Source of the DNA: Ilyonectria destructans
Lineage: Eukaryota > Ascomycota > Sordariomycetes > Hypocreales > Nectriaceae
Assembly (NCBI GenBank): GCA_020740775.1
Contig: JAHEWK010000001.1
Location: forward strand, 5,766,001 to 5,830,000
Length of the DNA: 64,000 bases
Reading direction: 5' to 3'
The notes under the pieces were generated by a model. It saw only the letters and a list, made by a program, of their open reading frames with translations, did no database searches and was not told where the DNA came from. Position numbers and translations under genes: made by a program. Below, one piece after another: positions 10,552-23,038 of this stretch (positions are counted from its first letter, which is position 1; the number at the start of each line of letters is the position of its first letter).

Positions 10552-13427
10552 ATGGACCCTCTGCCAGAGGATCCGCTCTCGAACGTCTCGCCCAACCTCC
10601 AGGACGCCTATATCATGGCCGCAACTTTGCCACCGCCAACGAACAAGCGCCGTCGTACTTTGCCCATCACCACCGACTGCTGTAGAACATGCAGACTCCG
10701 CAAGGTAAGAGCCTAGAGAGAAAACTGACTTGGGATCATTTATCGTTGCTAACTCCCAGTCATCGTGGTGCAGGTGAAATGCACAGGCAACCCAGGAAAT
10801 GGCCCTTGCGCCAACTGCGCCAGACTTGAGTTGTCGTGCCCCTTTAATGAGAATCGCACATCGTCAGAGACTCCTGGTACGCATAGATATGTCTTTAAGC
10901 CTTCGATTCCTCCCAACACCAACCGCTGTGGCCTAACCACGTCTCACAGGCAAAGTCTCGAGGACCACTCCCTCTCAGAGCCACACAGAGGCTGGCACTG
11001 TCAGAAAGCGTGCCCAGCGAGCATGCAGCCAGTGCCACTCCCACAAGACCAAGTGCTCCGGAGATCTTCCCAAGTGCAAGAGATGCGAAGAGGGTGACCT
11101 AGCCTGTGAATACACTCCGGCCAAGCGCAACTTTGCCAGCGTCCCTATCAACTCTACGACTTCCAAGTGCGATGATAAAGTCTCCTCGAATCAAGGCTCT
11201 GAGAGTTCCGACATTGGCAGTCCTGTGATTAACAACAACGGAGGCCACTTCCTTCTCTCCATCGATGTGTCAATCCTCAACGCCGAGTATGTGTCGTTGT
11301 CTATATTCAGCCACACTACTAACAGATGGCCAGGGAAATGCTATTCCGCAAGGACGTCATTATGAAACACATGGATGCCTACTTCGAGTACATCTACTAT
11401 ATGCCATGCATGGGATTCTTCCGCAGAAATACAGTTTATCAAGAGATCGAGGTATGTAAATGAGGCCCATGCCTCCGCTCAGTCAACCCCCATTTCGGAT
11501 GCTAACCAACTGTCAGGGCGGCACTTTCGATCCAGCTACAGCCGCCGCCATGTGCGCAGTCACAAGTCTATACCTCAATCCATGCGAAGCCGGTCGCGTA
11601 TTTTCCATGAAGTGTAGCGAGCAGGTCGAGCTCTACGTCTTCCGCAGCATTTTTCGATTCGACGAAGAAGTCCTCATCCTCTACGCCCTCAACTGCTACC
11701 ACAACTTTCTTCACGGTCACTTGGCCAAGGTCTGGCAATGTTTTGGGATAGCAACACGGCTCATGATCGGGCTTCAAGTGAATTGGGATGTTCGACCACG
11801 GGATCGCTCCTTTGCACATCAGGAGAAGATGCGACGTATTGTCTGGCAGTTCTTCTACCTGGATCGTCTCCTCGCCGGAGGCTATGACGAGTATATCGGG
11901 TGTCGTGACGAGATCATGAAAATTCGCCTCCCATGCAGCGAGGATGCATTCAGGGAAGATCGGCCAGTCGTCGTCGAGCGGTTGCATGAAAAGTCCAAGG
12001 GCAAGGGAAACATGGGTATTCATGGATACCAGCTACGTCTTATTGACATCCGGCACCGTGTACTAGTGTGAGAATACTTGTTTCGTTCTTACAATCACCG
12101 CTAATAGCCACAGTGAGGCCAGAAAGATGGGAGGGGGGCGTGGTGCAAATCGTTCGCGTTTAGAGCCATCCAAAGTCATGTCCATCATCAACGGATTCCA
12201 AGGCGAGCTATCTCAAGTCAATGCATCTCTCCCCGAGCACCTGAAGCTCAACGACCAGAATATTGCGAGAGCAATGACGTCGGAGGATTCAGCCGGTTAT
12301 GTTTTCATCCACACATGCATGGCCTCCGTTCACATTGACCTCTACAGCCTCTGCTTACCTGGCCTGCGAGAGCAGCTGTCCGCCGATTTGCTCCGCAAGT
12401 TGCCTCGTGAGTTCGTCACAAAGTCCCAAAAACAAGCGGTAGCACATGCTCTCTGTCTAGCCCGGTTCTGTGCCTCGCTCCAGCGGCGGCTTGACCAGCA
12501 ATCATATACTAGAAAACTCAAGCTGGTGGGGTGTTCGTCAATGGTCAAAATTACAACTCAATGCCTCCGAGTGCTCTTAACAGCTTTGCAGCACAATCTC
12601 TATCAAGACCTTGCTAATCACACGACTGCGCCGTTGTGGAGCAACGAACCTGCCGATGAACCACATATCCGCGGCCTGATCGATAGTCTTCTCAAGATCA
12701 GCAAGTCATGGTGCCAGATTATCCCCAGGAACCAGCAAACAGTACGTCAGGCCCTCCACAGTGAAGCTCTCCTCTAACTCTGGATTACTAGTACGAGCGC
12801 AACAAAGCCGCGGTTGAGCAGTTTCACAAGACTCGAAAGTATGCCGACCAGAAATCATTAGGGCCTGTACCCAAACAACACACAACTGGACATACACGAC
12901 TACCTGGGCCGCAACACATTCTCGAGACTGCATTTGTGTCACCAATTGAGGAGGTCTATGGACATAAGGTGGATGATGCCGCTGCCGCTGCCCAATGGTT
13001 CGGTTCCCCTCGGCAGGCAGCCCAGCCGGCCACCGACATGCAGGAAGGCGATTTCGATGTGGAATTCGGACCGCCTGGTCTCCCGATGCTTCTTGCCGAG
13101 GCACAGGGCGTGTCTCCTACGCCAACGGATGACATTGACACATTTGACGCCACGGATGACCTCCTGCTCATCTCAAACAAGATGATGCAAATACCCAAGT
13201 TCAACGACCTCTTGACACCTGATGATCCTATACGCCTCGCATCAGAAGGGGCATCGCTCGTGCTTCTAGACCATGCCAGTCACAGGGGCATATTCCAACC
13301 TCCAATCCAGCATGCTGCCCCACAATCACAGTTTATGCCCCGGCAACCTGGTAATTATAATGAGTACACCGGGCAGTACGAAAACCACCCGAAGGAGCCA
13401 CCATACATGAACCGGGCTAGCTATTAA
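10552..13427 (+). CDS. Fungal transcription factor with two tandem Zn2Cys6 clusters
   Basis: Seven exons (10552-10704, 10774-10876, 10950-11286, 11334-11451, 11517-12067, 12114-12741, 12792-13427) join in frame to 841 residues. Most introns show GTAHG-type donors and CTAAC-like branch sites. Cluster 1 spans residues 44-73 with C-x2-C-x6-C-x8-C-x2-C-x6-C spacing, and intron 1 falls inside it between RLRK and VKC. Cluster 2 at 111-138 (ACSQCHSHKTKC...) has canonical 2-6-6-2-6 spacing preceded by a basic VRKRAQR stretch. A middle homology region of the fungal_trans type follows (DAYFEYIYYMP..., then FYLDRLLAGGYDEY). The C-terminal 200 residues are acidic and Gln/Pro-rich, an activation-domain style. 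It is nuclear. Most family members have one cluster, so the tandem pair is notable. Target genes are unknown; nothing adjacent forms an obvious biosynthetic cluster. Confidence 0.88.
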
Positions 13428-14392
13428 CTGTCCCGGGGCAGCGATGGGTCGGATAGAGAGCAGAGACTTGGTCGCTTGTGACGGAAATAAAAGGCGTTCT
13501 TCCTGGCAACTGGGGCGTCAGGGTCGGGGTCGGGACACGCCTGGAGGTGGTTCACAACGTAAACGATGAGTTCATGAAACGGATCAGGGTGGAAATCATG
13601 CTATTGGCTCGGTGTTCTAGTGCAAAGCATATCTGGGGAGGTTGATTCTTTTTTACAACACGGATTGGACAGATACCTTAGAATTGAGTCGAGTTCACAT
13701 AGTTTGGCCTTTGAATAACCATGTGACCTTAGGCCATTAACCAACAGGCAGCGTTTTATAGCACAAAGGAGGATGAGAGTCTGCAACAATCGGTCGTAAA
13801 AAGCGTAAGAGCTTCAAGCTAAGAAATTATACACTATCGAATATAGACGGAGCTATACAACGGGGCCCATATTAACATGTCCCAGATTTGTCCCCACGAC
13901 AGATCGCTGTATGTACAATTGTTGTTGTTCATGGCATCCACCTCCCCCTTTCAGCTACCACGGTGAGCAAGGTCCCGCCTTCTCTCTTGGCTTCTCGTGG
14001 AGGAGCACTCGCTGCCTCGCACTCTTTTTTCCCCCTCTTTCGCCTCCTGGGACCTTGGTTCCGTGGTAACTGTGGACTAGTTAAGAGTCGAAACGGCGAG
14101 GGGGAGATGTGGTGGGGGAGGATGGCCGTTGATGGATAGCAGTGCGAAATTAAACCGCAACGTAACGGGTATATAATAACGGGTCGTGAAATAGGTTTTG
14201 GCCCATCCCCCTTCGGGATGTTCACTGCGAAGGGGGCGGCCAGAGTTGCGTCGGTTTTTTAGTTTTGGAGGTGAAGTTCCCAAAGAACGGGTTCGGCGGA
14301 AGGTCGTAACACGTCGTCCAGACGGTCTTGAAAAAGCATCGCCGGCGACGGAGAGTTAAGAAGGGAGGAAGGGGCGGCAAGGGAGAGATCGC
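13428..14392. other. Intergenic region between convergent genes
   Basis: This holds the 3' regions of the double-zinc-cluster regulator and of the membrane protein. No gene-like ORF or clear repeat is seen. Confidence 0.5.
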
Positions 14393-14974
14393 TTATTGGA
14401 ACTGGGAGCGATCCTTCTCCTTGAGGCCACCAATCTGGTTCATATCAATGGAGTAGAACTGGCCCTTGGCCTCCTTCTCATAAGCAGGCAGCTGCTCGTC
14501 GTTCATGGGCTCCAGGCCGACAGCGGAGTTGTCGCCAACACGGACGACAAGAACGCGGCCACTCTTGGGGCGACCTTGGTCATCCTGCTCATCAGGGAAG
14601 GTGATGTGGATCTCGGGGACGTTGTCAGGAGAGTGAGGAGGCGAGTTGGGGTTGGTGAGCATGGGGCGACCGTTCCGGTCGACGATGAAGACGCTGGAGC
14701 GGCCGTTGTGCGTCGTCTCGATGGTGAGGCCACGGGGGTTGTTGTAGCGCTTGTTGTCATAGTACGGGGGCAGGCCGTCGTCCTTCTCGCCCTGGGCCTG
14801 GTCGCGCATGAGTTGCATGCGGCGGGAGCGGCGGAGGAAGAAGAGGATGGAGATGAGGATGAGGGCGACGAAGGCAATGCCGAGGACGACGAGCATGAGA
14901 TTAATCATGTTGTCGGAGCTGTCGTCGGCGGGCATGTCGGTAGCCCGAGCTCGGAGGTGGTGGATCGAAGGCAT
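14393..14974 (-). CDS. Single-pass membrane protein with PY-like motifs
   Basis: This uninterrupted ORF encodes 193 residues. A short N-terminus (residues 1-22) precedes one strong transmembrane helix at about 23-47 (MINLMLVVLGIAFVALILIS...). Arginines follow directly (RRSRRMQLMRDQ), predicting a cytoplasmic C-terminus. The tail contains LPPYYD near residue 70 and LPAYEKE near 165, both resembling the L/PPxY-type motifs read by Nedd4/Rsp5 WW domains, and is otherwise Pro/Asn-rich with GRPMLTNPNSPPHSP and EIHITFPDEQ segments. I do not recognise a named family. The layout suits an adaptor or trafficking protein of the plasma membrane or endosome, which is an inference. Even codon use and a long antisense open frame show it is a well-expressed, conserved-type gene. 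Confidence 0.75.
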   Translation of the reverse strand: MPSIHHLRARATDMPADDSSDNMINLMLVVLGIAFVALILISILFFLRRSRRMQLMRDQAQGEKDDGLPPYYDNKRYNNPRGLTIETTHNGRSSVFIVDRNGRPMLTNPNSPPHSPDNVPEIHITFPDEQDDQGRPKSGRVLVVRVGDNSAVGLEPMNDEQLPAYEKEAKGQFYSIDMNQIGGLKEKDRSQFQ

Positions 14975-17046
14975 GATGAAGGCGAGTGGTCGTCAAAATG
15001 AAGATCCAAGGGATCAAGGGTTGCTCTGGTACGGGGAGTAATGAATGATGGGGTCGAAAGATCTATTATTCGGGCGGCCATGTTAGCGGATCTCGCACTA
15101 TTGCGTTCATGTGCCAGAGTGTGGTGGTGGTGTCTGTAACGGCAGAGAAAGACGGGAGCTGTGTGCTGCAGTGTGCCGCAACGCATCATCCAATATGATG
15201 CTAAAGTCCATTCCGCTCACAGGCTGGTACAATAGCAAGGACTGCGCTTGGCCAACCCGGGCGAGGGCATCCCACCCATTCATACCGCGCTGTGTCGCAG
15301 AAAGGAAAGATGTGCTGTAGAGGGAGAATCAAGGAGGCGGGGGATGTGTGGTCACGTACGCCAGGGAGAAATATCGCCAATAGTCGTGCTGGATGGAGTA
15401 TCTGGCGGGCTGGGCTGGCGCTGCAGTCGAAAGCGAGGGGCTGGTAGTTGGTATACGCAAAAGAATGGAGGGTCGTTAGGGGTCGAAAGACTGGACGGAA
15501 CTCAGCTGAAAGAGTGAAGCTGATGAACCAAAAAGAGAGAGTGAAGGGATGTACAGTAGCAAACGATGCCTTTGGTCGAGATCACGAAGCTGGCCCGCGG
15601 CGGTTGAGGGAAGACAGAGCAAAAGAACAAAAGGAAGCGCCGGCTGACGGGGGGGAAGCAGTAGAAAAAACAGGACGAACAGGGGGGTAGAGGAGATTGG
15701 GGGCCCCGGGGCGGAAATGAGGCCCCAGCGGTGCAGCGGCCAGTTTAGGTACATTCTGCACTGTTTTGGTGGGCGGCGCGCTGGGCCACAGGGGTGGTGG
15801 GCGCGGTTCGGGGCCATCACACGCCGTAAGGGGCCCTTGGAGGCGGCCTTGTGCCCTTTCGGGGTACTGCGCTGGCTAAACCTCGAGGGTCTCTCAGGGG
15901 CGCAGGCGCTGTAATTGGCCGCCCGAGCCAACCGCTGGCCGGCCGCTCGCTGGCGGTGCAGGTGGGTCGCGCGAGGCCAATGGAATGCACGGACGATGGT
16001 GGACCGGGTGACCAGGGCATTGTTAGTGGGTGAAGGCCCCAGCCAAGCTTCTCTTACTACGCAGTAGGCGCGCGCTCCATTGGCTGCGACCCGTTGGCTT
16101 GTTGCTGGATTCCCCTGCCAAGCCTACCGGGGCCGGTGGAGAAACGGGCCCATTGTGTGTGACGACTACGACGACTCGATGGCAGCCGACTGGGACGAAG
16201 AAGAAAAGGGTGTCGAGAGAGACATTGGCTTCCATGGCCTTCTCGAGTGCTGATTGGGGAGCTGTCTCAGTCGAGGCTGGAACGGTCCAGCGGTTCTGAA
16301 GATGGCAGCATGGCGGGCGGCACGAGGCAGGCAAGGGCAAGGCCTGACGACGGCGGTTGGATTCAGCATTTAACGAGCGCGTGATGTGATATTGGCCACG
16401 GTCATGCCTGAGGTACGTATTCGGATAGTAGTATGTACTACATGATGTCGCTTATTCCCTACTGGATGGCGGGATGGCTAGGCGGCGGTAGGCTGATGGT
16501 AACGTTAGGTCGCTTGCATGGACATCACACTCCTGGCTCGTTCCGTGATGAATTGGCCGTCAAAGCTCATCCAAGCACCCGAAACCGAGCCCCTTCCCTT
16601 CCCCCTCAGGCGTACGGAGTACTTCGCCTCCATTCCACCCGAAGCAACCGCTCAGCCAGCTGGCGACTGCAGCTATTTTGGACATATTCTGGGCCGCAGA
16701 TCCGCAGGAAGAGAGGGGAAAACGCAGGCACGCGGAGCACGCACCACACAAGACAGGGACAAGCCCGACTTCATACTCTGTACAAGATGCAGGTCAGTGA
16801 GGCCTTATTGTCCGTAAAATCCCCTTCCCCTGTCTACGTCTGCGCACGGAGCTGCTGTGGGAATGCGAGTCCTGCTCAGATCAGCGCCTAGGAACGGTGC
16901 TCCTTCCTCTTTCCATGCTCGCCTCCGCGGTGGAGCAATGTCACGCGTCAGCAATTGCTTCTTCATGCCCGTGGGCCGAGCTTTGAGTAGGTAGGTACGT
17001 GCTGGTTCGCCTCGTCTACCTTACTACTCCATACGAATGTCGTTTA

Positions 17047-17091
17047 TCCAAGGAGATCAAGGCTATCAAGGCTATCAAGGCTATCAAGGCT
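17047..17091. repeat. 9-bp tandem array (ATCAAGGCT)
   Basis: Four perfect ATCAAGGCT units occupy 17056-17091, preceded by one diverged unit (ATCCAAGGA) at 17047-17055. The array lies in non-coding DNA. Confidence 0.85.
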
Positions 17092-20000
17092 ACCGCGTAG
17101 TATACCCATCCCATTCCGGTAGGGCCGACCGACAGGGCAAAGGTCGCCGAAATCGCGAGACTGAATCGTTGCGTGAAACCACCTCCTCTCGCCTCCTCTC
17201 GCCTCCTCTCGCTTCCTCCCATCTCCAACCGCTTACTCAGACATCACCTGGCGCTAGAAGGCCGTCATCATCCGCAAGGACGTTCGTTGGCTGCGTCTTC
17301 AGGGTGGCTCGGTCCAAGAAACCCAGGACCCTCATCCACCCTGCCACGCAAAGGATTCGCCTCCGCTCAAATCCAGGCCTGAATGCAGGCTCGAATGCAG
17401 GGCTGGGTGTCCATCCGCTGTTGCACTTTGATCGAACCCAGGATCGCAACTGTCTCTCGTCGCCCCGCGTTGGTTCTGTCTCGGCCTGTCTCGCTGAGGA
17501 GAGGTCCTCCTACGGTATCACGGTGCGCCAACACACACGCAGCTCGTCTCCACCAAGACAGCTGGCATCGCTCGCTACCTCGCTCTCCGTCACACGCATT
17601 CATCACTGTCCTGTACTCGTTCAATCATCACCGGCAATCTGATCTATCCTCCAGAGGCAAACCGGCGGTGAGGCCATTTGTCTCTGTCCTCAGCGCCGAA
17701 TCTCGACTGCCGCCCTGTGATTGGCTAGCAAGCGCCTCCATCTTCACTCCAACATGTCATCTGCCCAAGTTTTCGAGTCTGCTCGTTGCTTTTGTGTTTC
17801 GCACTTTGCCAGCCTCTGTCCTTTCTCATCAATTAGAACAGCAGTCTCTGATTGAGAACGCCTGATTCTGTCAATGTCGGCAGCCACTGGTGAGCTCATC
17901 TTCGGGCCCAGCCGTCGAGTTCTATTTCATTTGTTCCCAGCCTTCGGCCCTACTCCGTCACCTGTCGCCTGCTTCGTGCGTCCACATGTGTTCCCAGTCC
18001 CGCCAAGACAGCCCATCTGTCAATCAGCAAGACCAAGTCATCTCATCCAAGTGGGTTGAATATGCTGTCGTGCGAAAGCTAGAAGCGATGGTATCTCCAA
18101 GTCGGCGATAAACTCGCCCAAAGTGTCCTATGACCACCACCAGCCTCGTCCCCAGACGATTTTGTCATCGAGCAGTCTAGCGCGGCCACCTGGCGCGAAT
18201 CTTGTCCACGGATTAGAACCTCTGTACCAAGCCGACTGGTCACATTGCGATGTCGATAGGTCACAAGCCAGTGTGTGGGCATTCATCGACATCGATTCGC
18301 CATCACCTGCACCCACCCAGTCTCCTCGATCGCGGAACTGACCGATAATTAGCCATCCAGTAGAATATTATAGGTGCGGGGGACTGTTATCTCAGCCGTT
18401 GTCTAAGACCAAGACAAACAGGCGGTCACGGAGCACCCGTAAACCATTGTTTTCTGATTCACACGGTGCACCTGGACAATACACCACACGACAATGCATA
18501 CATCACAGCTCAGAAGTCTGTAGTCTAGGGGAGACATAGCAGCATGGAACGTTCATAGGAGCCGCTCAGAAAACTGGGCAAAGAAAAGACCATCGTCGAG
18601 AGACGACTTGCCCTAGGCAACAATTAGGCCATTGACAGACTCGAGGCAAATTATCTCTCCCCACTTGGACATACACTTTATCGATTTTGTCAATTCGTCG
18701 TTCCAGCGCATGGTTTGTGAGATGGAGTGACCGTTGTCGTGGCTAGTTTCCGAGCCAACATCACGAATTAGTGCGGTCAGGCTTTGAAGCTGCCAAGTGT
18801 GTCAGATTCCAATACTCTACGTGTTGAGGATGGTGGTGGGCTGCGACGCTGGGGAATTGAAACCTGTCCCCACCACGCACCACGCACCGCGCACCACCAG
18901 CTACGGCCTCATATTGCCAGATGATCACTCAAGACTTAGTCAATGGCCAAAAGCACTTTGTGCTCCCAGACGTTTTCTTTCTTCCAAAGAACACTCATTT
19001 CATCCAACTATGCAACTACAAGCAAAGATCGCGTTAGGGTGACATGGACCTTCAGATGACGGCAGGGAGTGATGCTCCGCCGCGGAACGACATCACCACC
19101 TAAGCCCCATTAGTCTGTTTGCCTTGAATCATACAACGCCGTGGTGCGAGATGAGAAAGTCAGTAGACAGCGGGTAATACCGCTGTACCCATAGCCACGC
19201 TTGTCAGCAAGGTCAACATACCACCGATGATTACCTGGTTTGACATAGGCAATTTTAGGTCAGACCCAGCGTTCCAGAGCCGATGGGGGACTTTTATCAC
19301 CCTAGAGAGAGGCGGATGATAGTGATACCAAAATGCACTTGGTAACATGGGCGGGAAGATGAATACCTACCTCCTTTGCCCTTCTTCGGCAATCTCCGTT
19401 TTTCGGCAACGACTGCTTGTCGTTGGCAGTTCCTATGTGATGAGGAAGACCCCAATGCCGTAGGCGGATGTTCGGCAAGTTGCTGGTGAGAGGACGAGGA
19501 ACATACAGATGTCATCTGTCGCGGCAGTCTGATATCGCTGGTTTGTTTGCTTGACGGGGGCACCGACCGCAGCTGTGCGCCGCGCCACGGACAAGTTGGG
19601 AATACAAGGAGGGAAGGACAGACAGATTGGCAGGGAAAGGGAGCGACCCCCATACAAGAGTTCATGTTGGCAGCCGAATTGGCGTGGCCAAGCGGCCATT
19701 GTCGCCCACATGTCATAATTCCCACTGCTTCCTCCCTCGCTAGGGCTTGCAGGAGCTCTCTCGAGGCGCCGAGACAGCAGCGGTGGTCCCACAACTACAA
19801 TCTGCGAAGTGTTCGAAGCACCCGCTCACATGGAGCGGGTAATTAGTGGTCTGGGCAGATAAAGAGGGGAGAGAAAGAGGGGAGACGAGAGAAGCCATGA
19901 AAATTACGAGAGGAGGGAGGAGTACATGCGGGAGCCGAATATACCCATTCGCCTGGAAGAGACGAGGGCGGGAAGAGAGAGAAGAACCGAACCCTCGGCT

Positions 20001-21999
20001 GCCTGCTCGCAAATGGACGAATTACACTGGTTCGGCTCTCCAGACACATTCGTCACACAGCTAAGGACGAACTATGCCAGAGCACCGGGGGCGGCAATGG
20101 GGCTTCGTTAAGAGAGTAGGTTTGTGTTCATCTGGACATGGCGTCGCCGTCATCAAGGTGGGATCGGTCGTTTGGTGTTTCTTCACTGGACGCGCGAGAG
20201 GGTGCCATTTCATTTCATCGGGGTCGAAATAAAGGACAGTCGAAAGCTCCCTGATTAGGATTGACCGCGGTTGGTGGGGGTGTCACTAAGCCCGCTTGGG
20301 GCTGGGAGGGGAGCTAAAGCCGCGATCTGGGTCGGAGCAGGGGGCTGCCCCGGCTTGGCTTTTTTGGCTCGATTTCTGGACTAGAGGCCTTCTCTTGGCA
20401 ATGAATCGATGGCCAGGGCGATCGAATCGCCCTTGGTACCAAGGACTACGTGTTGAGAAGGGAGGATCGTGCCCATAGAGGGCAGAGGGAGGACTATCGC
20501 GGTCCAGGGTTCACAGGGCACAGAGCCACAGAGCACAGAACACAGAGCACACAAGCGATGCCGGCCCAACGCCGAAGAGTCTACCGAGGACAGCGGGTGT
20601 GGCGGCCATGTTGTGGTGCAACCCTCGCGTCATGGCCGGTCTGGTTTGGCCTCCACTGCCCTTGTGCACACAAATGCGCCGTGGACCAGCCAAACATTGA
20701 GACGTGCGTCCGTACCCAAGTTACTCGTACACGCACCGCCGTGGGCAGGGCTGGCGCTTCCGCGGGCATGTCGGCAGTGAGGTTGGTGGGCAAGTACCCT
20801 GCTGCAGGACTTCTGCCGGTGCGGGTACCCGGCCTGCTACGAGATCACCGACACCAGCACTTCTGTATACCCTTTTGCCTTACCTTGGCTCTGGCTAACT
20901 AGGTACCTACCTACCTAGTCGTAGTAGATCTTCCTCTGCATTGCATCACGGTTTTTGCTTTGCTTTGCTTTGCTCTAGCCTGGCCGCCTTGTAATCCTCT
21001 CGCTGCCTCCTCTCCGCCTCCTCTCCGCTTCCTCCTGGTGCTTGCCTGCCAGCCCGTCCAAGTCCAATCCCTGTGTGGTTTTTCTCCCTCTTCCTCAACC
21101 GTCGAAGCTCGCTCCCCGTGTTTGTCTCCCCCCTCTTGCCGTCCACCAGAGAGGTTCACAATCAATACTGTCAGCATCTGACATTATTTGCCCTGCTACT
21201 GGCGGTTGGTTTACTGCTACTCCTCCCCTCCGTTACCCTTGTCCCCTTCCCCTCCTGTTCCTGCTCCTCCACCATCGTCTCCCTGGTCATTTTGTTCATC
21301 CCGTCTCTTTTCTCATCTTCCTCCTTCGCGGCCTACCCACACAAGCGCGCACGCACGCACGCTCGAAGACACCCACCACTACCCATCGGTCTTGTCTCGC
21401 TCATCATTCCTCGCCCCGGCGCACATGAGCTATCCCTTAGCCTCGAGGGGAAACCACGGCAAGCCTGTCTTGACCTCTGGCCGCACCCGCGCATTCCGGC
21501 CCTGGAGGCGTGCAACCTGACGAAGCTGCCCTTGTTTGGCCCGCGGCCTACTACATCTTTAACTACTACGCCCGCCTCTCTGTTCAACCTTCCAACAATT
21601 CACCTTCATCCGCCTCCGCTTTCCATATCCCTCTCTCTTCTCTTCCAGTCACCCCCTCTCACTCTCTGAATTTTAATCCCGTTTCTCCTCTCCATTTTCT
21701 CTGTGCACAAAACAACCGAGTATACACTTTAGTATATTTCCTCGGGGACATCCTCTAGTAGCCCTTTCCGTTCAGTCTGGGACCCTGCCGTCGATTATTA
21801 TTGACACAGTTACTTCGCGTATCATCAACACCGACCAACCGTACCTACCCTTGACCGTCCACTTACGGCTTCTTCTCGAATTTTTTGTACATGCCGTCAC
21901 AGTCCCGCATTTAAAAACTCCGCAGATCGGCTCGGTTCCAATTCATCCCGTCGCATAATCCCCCCCAAGGTGTTCCAGGATCCTGCTACATTCCTAAAC

Positions 22000-22132
22000 A
22001 TCGACCACACACACCCACGCACGCGACACCACACCCAGTCACTCGCACCACACAGGCGCATATTCACACACACCACAGGCAGCACACTGCACACTGCACA
22101 CTGCACACAACACACTTCACCGCACACACACA
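22000..22132 (+). repeat. CA-rich low-complexity stretch in the Puf3 upstream region
   Basis: The plus strand is dominated by CA/CACAC steps, including three successive CACACTGC units near 22083-22108. It lies within the probable leader or promoter of the Puf3-type gene. Confidence 0.7.
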
Positions 22133-22300
22133 TTTTTTCTTATCCTCACAGTCAGCATTTGTGTTTGCCCTCTTACAGCTCCGGTCCTCCAGGTTTCTGG
22201 AACCAGAAACAAGAAAAGGCTACTAGCAACCCCTTGAGCCTGGAACGTGCGGCCACCAACCCTGGCGGCTGCTACTCCTGACCGCTACCGCCACCCTGCC

Positions 22301-22332
22301 GCTACAGATCCAGCTACAGATCCAGCTACAGC
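22301..22332 (+). repeat. 12-bp tandem repeat GCTACAGATCCA
   Basis: Two full units and a partial third precede the likely 5'-leader splice donor of the Puf3 gene. Confidence 0.7.
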
Positions 22333-23038
22333 GGATCTTTCCAAAGCATTTCTGCGAGTAAGTCCTGCCTTGCATACAGACACTGACTCTTCGGCCCCCC
22401 AAACTCCCGTCGCTTGTGTTTTTAAGTTGTCTGGCCCCCCTGGTCCGCCGGAGTCTCGACATCAGCCTTACCAACCCAGTACCAAGCCTACCCCGTCTTT
22501 TTTTTTCGCCTCCACAAATGCCCTTTTGGCCTGTGAGCGGCTGCTGGTGCTCAACCGGGTATTAGACTGTGCTGACGCCTGTTCGGGGGTTACTTTTAGT
22601 CCCATCCTAGAACATTTTGTCGATAACAACTACCGCCCCATCATCTACCGCACAGCCGTCGTACCCCATTCTACGAGGTCCGCCGTAACACGCCCGGAAC
22701 CATTCCGTCTCTGCACCAGAATAAATACGACAGTCCTGCCAAAGCGGCTCCAACGCCATTGCAGGCCTCGCAGCATCGTCCAGCGTCGATAGCGTGTCTT
22801 GTCTCGGCCACCGGCCTCCAACTGGCCGTCTCAGACCCCGTCCGTTCCACTGCCGAGCCTAGGCCCAGCCCCAAAGCGCAAACCCATCTGCCGCTCTAAA
22901 ACCAAACCCTCCCTTGCGCCAGCGCCCTCGACAAAAGACCAACGAGCCCCAGCCAAATCCTGGTCCCGACACCGCTGAAAACTGTCCTCGTCCACCAACG
23001 TCTCTGCGCCCGACGAGACGACATTTCCATCCCTAATC

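Larger units (their letters stand above)
14975..23038. other. Eight-kilobase gene-poor region
   Basis: No ORF over about 200 codons and no domain is recognisable on either strand. The left 2 kb is the leader and promoter of the membrane-protein gene. From about 20930 to 23038 the plus strand is very C/T-rich, then CA-rich (22000-22132), with a CGA|GTAAGTCC donor near 22352. This suggests a long, possibly spliced 5' leader of the Puf3 gene. Short tandem arrays are at 17047-17091 and 22301-22332, and CACAG-rich DNA lies near 20515-20556. The middle (about 16000-20900) shows nothing else I can support. Confidence 0.55.
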
